Source of the DNA: Dyella halodurans
GTDB lineage: Bacteria > Pseudomonadota > Gammaproteobacteria > Xanthomonadales > Rhodanobacteraceae
Direction of reading: 5' to 3'
Length of the DNA stretch: 64,000 bases
Assembly (NCBI RefSeq): GCF_026283925.1
Contig: NZ_JAPDPF010000008.1
Span: 124,001-188,000, forward strand
Shown: positions 51,800 to 60,190 of the stretch, piece after piece
How positions within the stretch are numbered: position 1 is the stretch's first letter
Layout: every line of letters starts with the position of its first letter
Translations under genes and position numbers: made by a program
Notes under the pieces: model-generated
What the model was told of the DNA's origin: nothing
Seen by the model: only the letters and a program-made list of their open reading frames with translations
Database searches by the model: none

Positions 51800-54700
51800 A
51801 TAGCTCCACGTTTCTCGCCCGGCATGCCCGGGCCATCGTGATCGTGGCGTTTGCGCTCGCCCTAGCTGGCCTCGCCAGCGCCTTCACCTTGCCGGTGGGC
51901 TTGTTTCCGCAGGTGTCGTTTCCGCGCGTGGTGGTGGATCTGGATGCTGGCGATCGTCCGGCCGACCAGACCTCGCTGCTGCTGACGCGCCCGGTCGAGG
52001 AGGCGATCCGCACCGTGCCCGGCGTGGCCGGCCTGCGTTCGGAAACCACGCGCGGTTCCGCGCAGATTTCCATCGACTTCGGCTGGGGCCGCGACATGGT
52101 GGCGTCGACCCTGCTGGTCGACTCGGCGATTGCACGCGTGCTGCCCAGCCTGCCGCCGGGCGCGACCTATAACGTGCGGCGCATGGACCCGACGGTCTTC
52201 CCGATCATCTCCTATGCGCTGCAGTCGGACAGCATGTCGCCGGTGGCGCTGCGTGATCTGGCCCAGTACCAGATCGTGCCCTTGCTCGCCTCGGTGGAAG
52301 GCCTGGCCCGCGTCGACGTGCAAGGTGGCGAGACCGCCGAGCTGCAGGTCGAAGCTGATCCGCGCAAGCTCGCGCAATACGGCCTGAGCCTTGACGATGT
52401 GTCCAATGCGCTCGCCGGCGCCAACCAGCTGCAGGCGGTGGGACGCCTGCAGGATCGCAACAAGCTCTATCTGGTCGTCGCCGATCACTCGCTGAAGCGG
52501 ATCGAGGCGATCCGCCAGGTGATGCTGAAGAACGATGCGCATGGCTGGGTGCGTCTTGGCGACGTGGCCACCGTGCGCGATGGCTACGTTCCGCAGTGGA
52601 TCAAGGTGAGCGAGGACGGTCGTCCGGCCGTGTTGTTCAACGTCTACGAACAACCGGACGGCAATGCCGTGCAGATTGCGCAGCAGGTGCGCGACAAGCT
52701 GGCGACGTTCCGCCTGCCCGCGGGCGTCAAGCTCAGGTCCTGGTACGACCAGAGCGAGCTGGTGGTGGAATCGGCCAACAGTGTGCGCGACGCCGTGTTG
52801 ATCGGCCTGCTGCTCGCCGCCGCCGTGCTGCTGCTGTTCCTGCGCAACCTGCGCGTGACCTTGATCGCCATGCTGGTAGTGCCGGTGACGCTTGCGGTGA
52901 CGGTCCTGCTGCTGCAGGTCATGGGCATGAGCTTCAACATCATGACGCTGGGCGGTATTGCCGCGGCCGTGGGCCTGGTGATCGACGACGTCATCGTGAT
53001 GGTGGAGCACGTCGCGCGTCGCGCGGGTGCGGAGGTGGGCGGCGGGCCGGATGCCGTGCTGCCGGCGGCGCGCGAATTCCTGGCGCCACTCACCGGGTCC
53101 AGCCTGGCCACCCTGATCGTGTTCATTCCGCTCGGTCTGCTCAGCGGCGTGACGGGTGCCTTCTCCAAGGCCTTGTCGGTGACCATGGCAAGCGCACTTA
53201 CCGTGTCGTGGCTGGTGGCGGCATGGGTGGTGCCGCCGCTGCTGCGCCGGCTGGTCGACTTCACGCAGTGGCGGGACCCGGGTTTCAGTCACGAGAAGTG
53301 GCTGGCGCGCACCCACGCCACCCTTTACGACGGTCTGGGGCGCCGCCCCGCGTGGCTGCTCGCCATCGTCATTCCGTTGCTGATCGTGGGTGGCGTGGCC
53401 TTCACCCGGGTGTCGACCGGCTTCATGCCGGCCGTCGATGAAAGTGGCTTCGTGATGGACTACTACACCAAGCCCGGCACCTCGCTGCCCGAAACGGCGC
53501 GCCAGATCGGCCAGGTGGAGGACATCCTGCATCGCATGCCCGAGGTGGATACGTTCTCGCGCCGTCTCGGCACGGGTCTGGGCGGTGATCTGGGGCAGTC
53601 CTATCACGGCGATTTCTTCGTGCGGCTCAAGCCCGGGCATGAGCGATCCACCGAGGACGTGATGAGCGATGTGCGCGCGCATGTCGAGCAGGAAGTTCCC
53701 GGCGTGGACATCGAGCTGGCGCAGCTGATGGAGGATCTGATCGGCGACCTCACCGCGGTGCCGCAGCCGATCGAGATCAAGCTGTATGCCGCCCATCCCG
53801 AGCAACTGGTGCCGCAGGCCGAAAAGGTCGCCAAGGCGCTGGCCGATATTCCCGGCGTGGTCGACATCAAGGACGGCGTGCAGCTGGCCGGCGATGCGTT
53901 GAACGTGGATGTCGATGCCGACAAGGCGACGCTGGAAGGCATGACCGTGCAGGCGGTCACCCAGGCGGTGAACAATGCGCTCACCGGTGTGGTGGCCACC
54001 GAGTTGCCATCGGCGACCAAGAGTGTCGGCGTGCTCGTGCGCATGCCCAATGCGACGCAGTGGCGCATTCCGCAGTTAATTGCACTGCCCATCAAGGCAC
54101 CCGATGGACACGTGTTTCCGCTGGGACGCGTCGCCTCGGTGACGCCAGTCACCGGCCAGCCGCAGATATCCCGCGAGAACCTGCAACAGATGGTGGCCGT
54201 CACCGCACGCATCGAAGGCCGTGGCATCGGTGCGAGCGTCGCCGACGTGAAGAAGATGCTGGCTCAGCCCGGCATGCTGGACGCCGATATGCGCTATGAG
54301 CTCGGCGGCTTGTACGAGCAGCAACAGATCGCCTTCGTTGGCCTGAGCAAGGTGTTCCTGATGGCGCTGGTGGCGGAGTTCGTGCTGCTGCTGTTCCTGT
54401 ATGGCCGCCCGGGGCTGGCTCTCATCGTGATCGGTTGTTCGCTGTTCTCGGCCACCGCGGTGTTCATCGCGCTGTGGCTGTGCGGCGTGGATCTGAACAT
54501 CACGGCGATGATGGGCATGACCATGATCATCGGCATGGGCACCGAAATGGCGATCTTCTACGTGTCCGAGTACGTCAACCTGTCACGCGAGATGTCGCCG
54601 TTCGAGGCACTGCGCGCGGCCAGCCGTGACCGACTGCGGCCGATCACCATGACGACGCTGGCGGCGATCCTGACCTTGTTCCCGCTCGCGCTCGCCCTGG

Positions 54701-54840
54701 GGCAGGGCGCGGGCATCCAGCAGCCGCTGGCCATCGCCATCATCGCGGGCCTGACCTTGCAGTATCCGCTGGTGCTGTTGGTGATGCCGACGCTTATCGG
54801 CCTCACCTTGGGCCGTAAGCAGCGCACCGCCGGGCCATGA
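51796..54840 (+). CDS. RND efflux permease (CusA/HAE-related)
   Basis: 1014 residues. RND signature: TM4 aspartates in AVGLVIDDVIVMVEH near 391-405 and the second-half TM10 region with GMTMIIGMGTEMAIFYVSE. It is unlike the HAE permeases at 8983-15697 and is closer to the CusA/CzcA side. It overlaps the adaptor gene by 4 nt. The stop codon is part of a 9-bp hairpin (GGGCCATGA with TCATGGCCC, 54832-54852). Substrate unknown; metal, drug or envelope compound are all possible. Confidence 0.88.
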   Translation: MNSSTFLARHARAIVIVAFALALAGLASAFTLPVGLFPQVSFPRVVVDLDAGDRPADQTSLLLTRPVEEAIRTVPGVAGLRSETTRGSAQISIDFGWGRDMVASTLLVDSAIARVLPSLPPGATYNVRRMDPTVFPIISYALQSDSMSPVALRDLAQYQIVPLLASVEGLARVDVQGGETAELQVEADPRKLAQYGLSLDDVSNALAGANQLQAVGRLQDRNKLYLVVADHSLKRIEAIRQVMLKNDAHGWVRLGDVATVRDGYVPQWIKVSEDGRPAVLFNVYEQPDGNAVQIAQQVRDKLATFRLPAGVKLRSWYDQSELVVESANSVRDAVLIGLLLAAAVLLLFLRNLRVTLIAMLVVPVTLAVTVLLLQVMGMSFNIMTLGGIAAAVGLVIDDVIVMVEHVARRAGAEVGGGPDAVLPAAREFLAPLTGSSLATLIVFIPLGLLSGVTGAFSKALSVTMASALTVSWLVAAWVVPPLLRRLVDFTQWRDPGFSHEKWLARTHATLYDGLGRRPAWLLAIVIPLLIVGGVAFTRVSTGFMPAVDESGFVMDYYTKPGTSLPETARQIGQVEDILHRMPEVDTFSRRLGTGLGGDLGQSYHGDFFVRLKPGHERSTEDVMSDVRAHVEQEVPGVDIELAQLMEDLIGDLTAVPQPIEIKLYAAHPEQLVPQAEKVAKALADIPGVVDIKDGVQLAGDALNVDVDADKATLEGMTVQAVTQAVNNALTGVVATELPSATKSVGVLVRMPNATQWRIPQLIALPIKAPDGHVFPLGRVASVTPVTGQPQISRENLQQMVAVTARIEGRGIGASVADVKKMLAQPGMLDADMRYELGGLYEQQQIAFVGLSKVFLMALVAEFVLLLFLYGRPGLALIVIGCSLFSATAVFIALWLCGVDLNITAMMGMTMIIGMGTEMAIFYVSEYVNLSREMSPFEALRAASRDRLRPITMTTLAAILTLFPLALALGQGAGIQQPLAIAIIAGLTLQYPLVLLVMPTLIGLTLGRKQRTAGP

Positions 54841-54946
54841 GCTTCATGGCCCGTCAGCAACGCGTAAGCATGGCCTGGGTTTGATCGACGCAAGCTCCCT
54901 GTGAAAGACTAATGGGTCTGTAAGCGAGGCAGTGCAAGATCCGCTC

Positions 54947-56569
54947 ATGAATTCCAGGCTTGGTCGTCTCGGCACGCTGCGGGTCTCGCCCGCGCTGCTG
55001 ATGTTGTTGCTGCTGCCGTTGTTGACGGTGTTGCCTGCCGTGCCGATCGACGAGACGCGCTATCTGAGCATCGCCTGGGAAATGCGCCAGGGCGGAAGCT
55101 GGATCACCCTGCATCTCAATGGCTTCCCGTACGTCGACAAGCCGCCACTGCTGTTCTGGATGATCAATGCCAGCTGGAGCGTGCTGGGCACTTCGCTGTG
55201 GTCGGCGCGCGCGATGGTGTTGCTGTTCGGCATGGGTTGCGTCGAGCTATGCCGGCGGCTGGAGCGCCGCCTCGCGCCGGATGCCACGGGGCAGGCGGCA
55301 TGGCTGCTGATGGGTTTCATCTTCTTCGCGCTGTTCAGTGGCGTGGTGATGTTCGACGTCACCTTGTGCTTCTGCGTGCTGCTTGGCTTCCTGGCTATCG
55401 TCAGCTATGTGCAGACGGGCAGCCGCGGGGCGCTGCTCATGCTCTTCGTCGCCAGCGTCCTAGGCGTGCTGGCCAAGGGGCCGGTGGCCTTGCTGCACCT
55501 GGCGTTGCCGATACTGGCGGCGCGCTGGTGGTCGGCCGCCGAGCAGCCTGCGTCCTGGCGCAAGGTCATCGCGATGGTGCTGGTCGCCGTGCTGGGCGGC
55601 TTGCCTACCTTGCTGTGGGCCTGGGCCGCCGTGCATAACCTCAGTGCTACCGATGCGCATAACCTGTTGCTGCGGCAGACGGCGGGGCGCGTGGTAGAGA
55701 GTTTCGCGCACAAGCGGCCCTTCTGGTGGTATCTGCCGTGGGTGCCGGTGCTGTTGCTGCCGTGGCCCATCCTCGTGCGCTGGCGCCGCGTGGCGGCGGT
55801 GGTGCGTGAGCAGTCCGGCGCCGCCGCGGCGCGCTTCGGTCTGAGCGCTTCGGTTCCGGCCTTGATTGCCTTTTGCCTGGTCAGCGGCAAGCAGATGCAC
55901 TACCTGTTGCCCTTGCTGCCCGGCGTCGCCCTTTTGCTCGGCACCTGGCTCCGCCGAGATCGCGAGCTGCTGTCCTCCCGGCGCATGTGGGCCATGGTGG
56001 TCGTGTTCGCCGCCCTATGGCTGTGGTCCAGGTTCGGCAGGCCGCCGATGCCTCTTGTGGACACCAATGGCGACACGGCCATCTGGCTGCATCTGTTGTC
56101 GGCTTCGCTGATCGCACTGGCGGCGCTGTATCTGCTGATAAGCCGCCGCGCGCGTCCAGAGCGGCGGTCCACCGTTGCCATGCTGTTGCTCACCATGGCG
56201 TTGTTGCCGATCGCACGCGTGCAAGTGCTCGGTGCGATGGACCTGACCGACATCGCGCAGCGCGTCGCCAGCTTGCGCGAGCGCGGTATTCCCATGGCAC
56301 GCTCGGATGACGAGCCGGGACTGATCACCTTCCTGGCCCGACTCCCCGAGCCGCTGGCCGCGGCGCCTGATCCGCTGGCGTGGGCGAAGCAGTATCCCGA
56401 CGGTTATTTCCTGTTCTACTCCGGTCGCGGCCGTGTGCCGCCCGGCGTAGAAGACTCGGCGAAGTTCGCCAACGGATGGGTGGGCCTGGTGTCGTCGCGG
56501 GCCGCCTTGGCCAATCCCAAACTATTGGAGCGCCCGCCCAAATCGGCGCCCCGCTTGGACGTCAACTGA
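54947..56569 (+). CDS. ArnT/PMT-type glycosyltransferase family 39 protein
   Basis: 540 residues with about 11 membrane helices. The catalytic and lipid-binding motifs PIDETRYLSIAWEM and LNGFPYVDKPPLLFWMI near 30-70 match the ArnT/PMT (GT39/GT83) family, which transfers a sugar from a polyprenyl phosphate to lipid A or protein. The ArnT relation (aminoarabinose on lipid A) is a possibility, not shown. An in-frame GTG lies 15 nt earlier; both starts have weak ribosome sites. It begins 106 nt after the RND permease and its end overlaps the opposite-strand GGDEF gene by 8 nt. Confidence 0.82.
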   Translation: MNSRLGRLGTLRVSPALLMLLLLPLLTVLPAVPIDETRYLSIAWEMRQGGSWITLHLNGFPYVDKPPLLFWMINASWSVLGTSLWSARAMVLLFGMGCVELCRRLERRLAPDATGQAAWLLMGFIFFALFSGVVMFDVTLCFCVLLGFLAIVSYVQTGSRGALLMLFVASVLGVLAKGPVALLHLALPILAARWWSAAEQPASWRKVIAMVLVAVLGGLPTLLWAWAAVHNLSATDAHNLLLRQTAGRVVESFAHKRPFWWYLPWVPVLLLPWPILVRWRRVAAVVREQSGAAAARFGLSASVPALIAFCLVSGKQMHYLLPLLPGVALLLGTWLRRDRELLSSRRMWAMVVVFAALWLWSRFGRPPMPLVDTNGDTAIWLHLLSASLIALAALYLLISRRARPERRSTVAMLLLTMALLPIARVQVLGAMDLTDIAQRVASLRERGIPMARSDDEPGLITFLARLPEPLAAAPDPLAWAKQYPDGYFLFYSGRGRVPPGVEDSAKFANGWVGLVSSRAALANPKLLERPPKSAPRLDVN

Positions 56570-58412
56570 CGATGCCGGTGTGCGGTGGCATATTGCCGAG
56601 GTCGTTGTTCACCACATGCCGGCCGGTATCGGCCTTGGGCTCGGCCGAGACATCGCCAATCTCGCCATAGACCACGCGATTGCGACCATCGCGCTTGGCG
56701 CGGTAGAGCGCGTTGTCGGCATCGATCATGAGCTGGCGCAGCTCGTAACCGCTGCGGTCGGTCGAGGCCACGCCGAAGCTGGCTGAGATCGATACGTCGC
56801 GCGTTTCGCCATCCGCGGGCGTTGCGGCGATGGCCAGGCGAATGAGCTCGGCTTTTTCGCGTGCCAGCGCCGGTCCGCATTCGGGAAGCAGGATCGCAAA
56901 CTCTTCGCCGCCCAGTCGCCCGAATAAATCGCGCGGAAGCAGATGGGCCTGGCATTCGGCCACGGTGCGCTTCAGCACGGCGTCGCCGATGCTGTGGCCG
57001 TAGGTGTCGTTGACCAGCTTGAAATGATCCAGGTCCATCAGGAGCAGGCAGGCGCTGCGGGTGGATTTCGCCGCCTGCCGTAGCGTCAGTTCCGCGGCGT
57101 CGACAAAGTGTTGACGACTATAGATGCCGGTCAGGCTGTCCTGTTGCGCCAGGCGCATGAAGCGCAGCTGCGAGCGCTTGAGTCGATAAAGCCAGAACGC
57201 AATGGAAGCAAGCACAGTCAAAAGCAGCGCGATATAGAGGCGGCCGGTTTCAACGGCTTTGTGATCGAGCGCCCGCTGCAGCTGCAAAATCTCGTTCTGC
57301 TTGTTGAGCGTGTCTACCTGTAATTTGTTGGCGAGCAGTTTCTGTTTGACCGTCTGGTAGGCCAGTGCCCGTGCGCTTACATCGTTCAAATAGCCTTTGT
57401 CCGAGGCCATGAATTTTTCATGGTAGGCGAGTGCTGCACGTGCGTTGCCCTGCTTTGTTTCAAGCTGATACAGGATGTCGTATGCCTGAATCAGTGGCTC
57501 GCTGAATTCGTTCTCGACGGCATTTGCGATCGTGGCAAGGGCAAATTGGCGCGCCCTGGTGAGGTCGCCCTGTTTCAAATAGCTCTTCGCCAGCAGGATG
57601 TTGAAGAACTCCATCAGCGCCGGGTAGTGGTACGCCTCGACCTCTGCATAGTGCGCCTGTAGCAGCTTGATGGCGTTTTCCGACTGGCCTAGCTCGATAT
57701 CCAGGCCCGCCAAATCACTGCGCAGCGCGTTTGCGAACAGCGATTCGCCACTTTGCACGCATACATCGATGCCTTGCTGAAACTGCGGCTGCTCTACGCG
57801 ATCGGTGCTGGCGTGAAAGAGCGCATGCAGCTTCATGTAGGTCGCCTTGCAGGCGCTCTTTCCTGGAGGGACGTTTTGGAACATTTGCTCCGCATATTCG
57901 CCGGCCAGGTCGTATTGGCCTGCGATGATCAGAAACTGGGCAGCCTCGCCCTGCGCATAGAAGCGCGCCTCTTTGTCGCTAACCTTGGTTAGCAGGTTGT
58001 CCAGCTGGTCTAATTGGGCGAATCCATCTTCGTAGCGATGTCCAAAGCCAAGGATGTTGATCAGCGTGGCGGTGGCGCGGAGTCTAAATGGGGCGTACGG
58101 CGACTGTTCGGCAATTGCTTTGAGCGCAACGCCGGCCTTGGTGTAATTCCCATCGAAGGCGATCTGCCAGGCATCGAGATAGCGCACGTGCCATTGCTGT
58201 TCTAAAGACAGGCTGGCGATCTGTTGATCAAGCCGATCGAGGATGCTCACGAACTCGGGATGATTGGACGTCCTGACGCTTTCGGCACGCGCCAACAGCT
58301 GCGCAGCGTCGTCCGGCACAGGCACGGCCAAAGCGGCCGTGCCTGTGCACATGCCAATAAGCAGGAAGGCTCCTGCCAAAGGCTTGCGGCAAATGTTGCC
58401 TTGCCAAGGCAT
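56562..58412 (-). CDS. Diguanylate cyclase with TPR-like sensor
   Basis: 616 residues with an N-terminal hydrophobic signal or anchor (about 12-30). A long helical repeat region (about 35-385, TPR-like: ATATLINILGFGHRYEDGFAQ, SYLKQGDLTRARQFALATI) follows, then a coiled stretch, one membrane helix near 400-418 and a GGDEF domain to about 595. The active site reads GRLGGEEF; the inhibitory RxxD is absent at the usual position (LPRD, not RxxD). It makes cyclic di-GMP. Only 7 nt separate it from the borosin-like precursor gene on the same strand, so co-transcription is probable. No strong ribosome site of its own. Confidence 0.9.
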   Translation of the reverse strand: MPWQGNICRKPLAGAFLLIGMCTGTAALAVPVPDDAAQLLARAESVRTSNHPEFVSILDRLDQQIASLSLEQQWHVRYLDAWQIAFDGNYTKAGVALKAIAEQSPYAPFRLRATATLINILGFGHRYEDGFAQLDQLDNLLTKVSDKEARFYAQGEAAQFLIIAGQYDLAGEYAEQMFQNVPPGKSACKATYMKLHALFHASTDRVEQPQFQQGIDVCVQSGESLFANALRSDLAGLDIELGQSENAIKLLQAHYAEVEAYHYPALMEFFNILLAKSYLKQGDLTRARQFALATIANAVENEFSEPLIQAYDILYQLETKQGNARAALAYHEKFMASDKGYLNDVSARALAYQTVKQKLLANKLQVDTLNKQNEILQLQRALDHKAVETGRLYIALLLTVLASIAFWLYRLKRSQLRFMRLAQQDSLTGIYSRQHFVDAAELTLRQAAKSTRSACLLLMDLDHFKLVNDTYGHSIGDAVLKRTVAECQAHLLPRDLFGRLGGEEFAILLPECGPALAREKAELIRLAIAATPADGETRDVSISASFGVASTDRSGYELRQLMIDADNALYRAKRDGRNRVVYGEIGDVSAEPKADTGRHVVNNDLGNMPPHTGIVS

Positions 58413-58419
58413 AAGGAGC

Positions 58420-58734
58420 TTAGGTCACTGCAGTGGCAATGCGATCGGCGTGAAGAGGTTCCACTCGCACCTTGCTCTCTGGCGATGGCTTTCCTTCCCC
58501 GTCGTCGTCCTCTTCCTCATCCTCCTCTTCCTTGCCTGGATCCATCTGGACGTGGAACATCGGTCCCTGGTGCAAGAGCGCGTAAAGCTCGGAGGTGCTC
58601 TTGGCAATAATGGCTGCGCCCAACGAGGCTTCGATCTGCGCTTCCAACAAGGCTACTGCTAGGTCGTCTTCTGAGGCTTGACGCAGCTGCGCGTCTCGGC
58701 CCATTCGTTCAAGAAAGTCGATAACGCCCGACAT
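58420..58734 (-). CDS. Borosin-type RiPP precursor candidate, 104 residues
   Basis: 104 residues. Residues 1-54 (MSGVIDFLERMGRDAQLRQA...) form a helical leader resembling the binding domain of SonA, whose start is MSGLSDFFTQLGQDAQL in my recollection; this comparison is from memory. Residues 57-66 (GPMFHVQMDP) occupy the position of SonA's N-methylated core. It then runs on, unlike SonA, into ten acidic residues at 69-78 and a tail KVRVEPLHADRIATAVT. Thus the core could be the 57-66 segment or the tail. AGGGGG is 8-9 nt before the ATG at 58734. The methyltransferase lies about 470 nt upstream on the same strand, GGDEF 7 nt downstream. Function not shown; the family link is strong. Confidence 0.85.
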   Translation of the reverse strand: MSGVIDFLERMGRDAQLRQASEDDLAVALLEAQIEASLGAAIIAKSTSELYALLHQGPMFHVQMDPGKEEEDEEEDDDGEGKPSPESKVRVEPLHADRIATAVT

Positions 58735-59200
58735 AATGAAATGCCCCCTGATTGTCGTATGTGCGACGAAGAACTGCTGAAGCTCCCCCATTCCCCCTGG
58801 CGTAGCCTAGCGGGCCGATCATATCCCGCTTTGCAGCCAAGTATGTCTAAGGCACGGCTGTTGCCGCTCCTGACCAAAGGTTCAGGGCTTATCCGGCCCC
58901 TGTGAGGCCACAAGAGGGGCCAGTCGGTTCGGGCGCGGCCCTATCGACCGTGCCCACTGAGCAGATATAAGAAACGAATATCTCTTAAATATTTATTACA
59001 CGCCAGCCTGATACGCGGTTCCGGCCCTGGATGGAGCGGGATTGGCATGTCGTCAGGCGGTAATGGCGTGGCTATGACAGGCCTCCTTTGCCTTGTCGCC
59101 CTTGCGATCCTCCTGCGGTTCTTCCTGGCCCTCAGCGCCGTGACGTTCCTGGCCAGAATTGTGCCACGCACAGGCGCTTCGACTGGCCTGGCACCCGGGC
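58735..59200 (-). promoter_or_regulatory. Leader/control region of the precursor gene
   Basis: 466 nt between the methyltransferase stop and the precursor start. An AT-rich island (58963-59005) contains AGATAT-N9-ATATCT (58963-58983), a possible operator or promoter for the precursor. A GGCCCCT ... AGGGGCC hairpin (58893-58915) lies nearer the precursor, without a U-tract. A TATGAT box (minus strand, 58818-58823) is a weak -10 candidate. No second precursor was found here. Confidence 0.45.
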
Positions 59201-60040
59201 TCACGGCGCTGTTGTCACCTGTTCGCGCAATAACGGCTCGAATACGGAGATATCGTCCAGAGCCGTCAGTCGAGCCTGGATGTCCGGATCAGCCTGCATG
59301 GGCTGGGCGGGGGGGACGGCCAGAGTATCTGACATGGTAAGTTCAGCCCTGGGCAGTTCGCTCAGCTTCAGGCGTTCGATCCGGGGCGACTGGATGGGCA
59401 GGGTGGCCGCGCGGTAGACGATGACTTCATGGTCCAGCGGATAGTCGCGTGCCAACACGTCCACGAGCACCTGCCGATAGGCGGCTCCGGTGGCGAACCG
59501 CTTGCTGGTCTGGTCGCCTGCCAGTCCGACCTGCCATAGAATCAGCCAGGCGCTGGGGTCAAAGCGGCGCCGATAGAGCATGAACTGGCTGGTCTCGAAA
59601 TGCTGGCAACCGTACGTTCCAGGGTCGATGCCAACGTCGGCATACAAGCAGTCTTCGGATGAAATGCCCGGTTCCATATGGGCACGATAGCCTTCCTGTC
59701 GGGCCACTTTGATGGCCCGGTGGGGTGCCCACGCGAACACGCCCGGGTGACCGTAGAACACACCGCATACGCGCTTGCCCGCGCGTACTTCGGTCATGAT
59801 GGCCTCGACCATTTGCCGGTACGTCTCTTTGCGCGATTTGCCCTCGCCGTAGTAGGGCTGCAGGCTGCGTACGTCAGGATGCATTTGGGCCAGCCAGAGC
59901 TCGACGACGCCGTCGGAAACGGCGGCGAACACCACCTCGGAGCTCTCGATGTAGCTGCGAGCCAGCGGGCTGATATGCGAACCGAGGGTAATGCCGATGC
60001 CAACGCAGGCGAGGCTGCCAGTCGAAGTGGGCGTGCTCAA
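59201..60040 (-). CDS. Split-borosin alpha-N-methyltransferase (SonM-like, TP-methylase fold)
   Basis: 279 residues from a TTG start chosen because AGGAG lies 9 nt upstream and the next residues match the family's start; a longer GTG start at 60100 is less likely. Tetrapyrrole-methylase fold: ACVGIGITLGSHISPLARSY, YGHPGVFAWAPHRAIK, MEPGISSEDCLYADVGIDP, YPLDHEVIVYRAATLPIQSP. The catalytic set of SonM (Y58, R67, Y71) is kept as Y64, R70, Y74, with a loop three residues shorter between the first two. The enzyme N-methylates backbone amides of a separate precursor with SAM. The nearest candidate substrate is the 104-residue gene downstream. Confidence 0.9.
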   Translation of the reverse strand: MSTPTSTGSLACVGIGITLGSHISPLARSYIESSEVVFAAVSDGVVELWLAQMHPDVRSLQPYYGEGKSRKETYRQMVEAIMTEVRAGKRVCGVFYGHPGVFAWAPHRAIKVARQEGYRAHMEPGISSEDCLYADVGIDPGTYGCQHFETSQFMLYRRRFDPSAWLILWQVGLAGDQTSKRFATGAAYRQVLVDVLARDYPLDHEVIVYRAATLPIQSPRIERLKLSELPRAELTMSDTLAVPPAQPMQADPDIQARLTALDDISVFEPLLREQVTTAP

Positions 60041-60190
60041 TGCGCAATGCTCCTGAGTGTTTGACGGGCTGCGGGCCGTCGGTTCCCTTGTCGGCGGCAC
60101 TCAGCATACGTGGAGCGTCATGGCGGTTGCCACCGTGGCGAGTACAGGACCCTCCTGACCGTTCCTGGCTGACGGGCACCGCCATGCCAC

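Noticed and set aside
58420..58734. Nif11-type leader peptide as an alternative reading of the small gene
   Set aside because: The MSGxxDFxxxxGxDAQL start fits SonA better, and the neighbouring enzyme is a SonM-type methyltransferase; no Nif11-linked LanM or YcaO enzyme is present.
58659..58913. Minus-strand frame overlapping the start of the borosin-like precursor
   Set aside because: Different frame from the family sequence, Ser-rich noise; the precursor frame has the motif and a ribosome site.
59047..59340. Plus-strand frame with a hydrophobic start between the borosin genes
   Set aside because: Antisense to the methyltransferase 3' end; no ribosome site; the hydrophobic run is probably chance.
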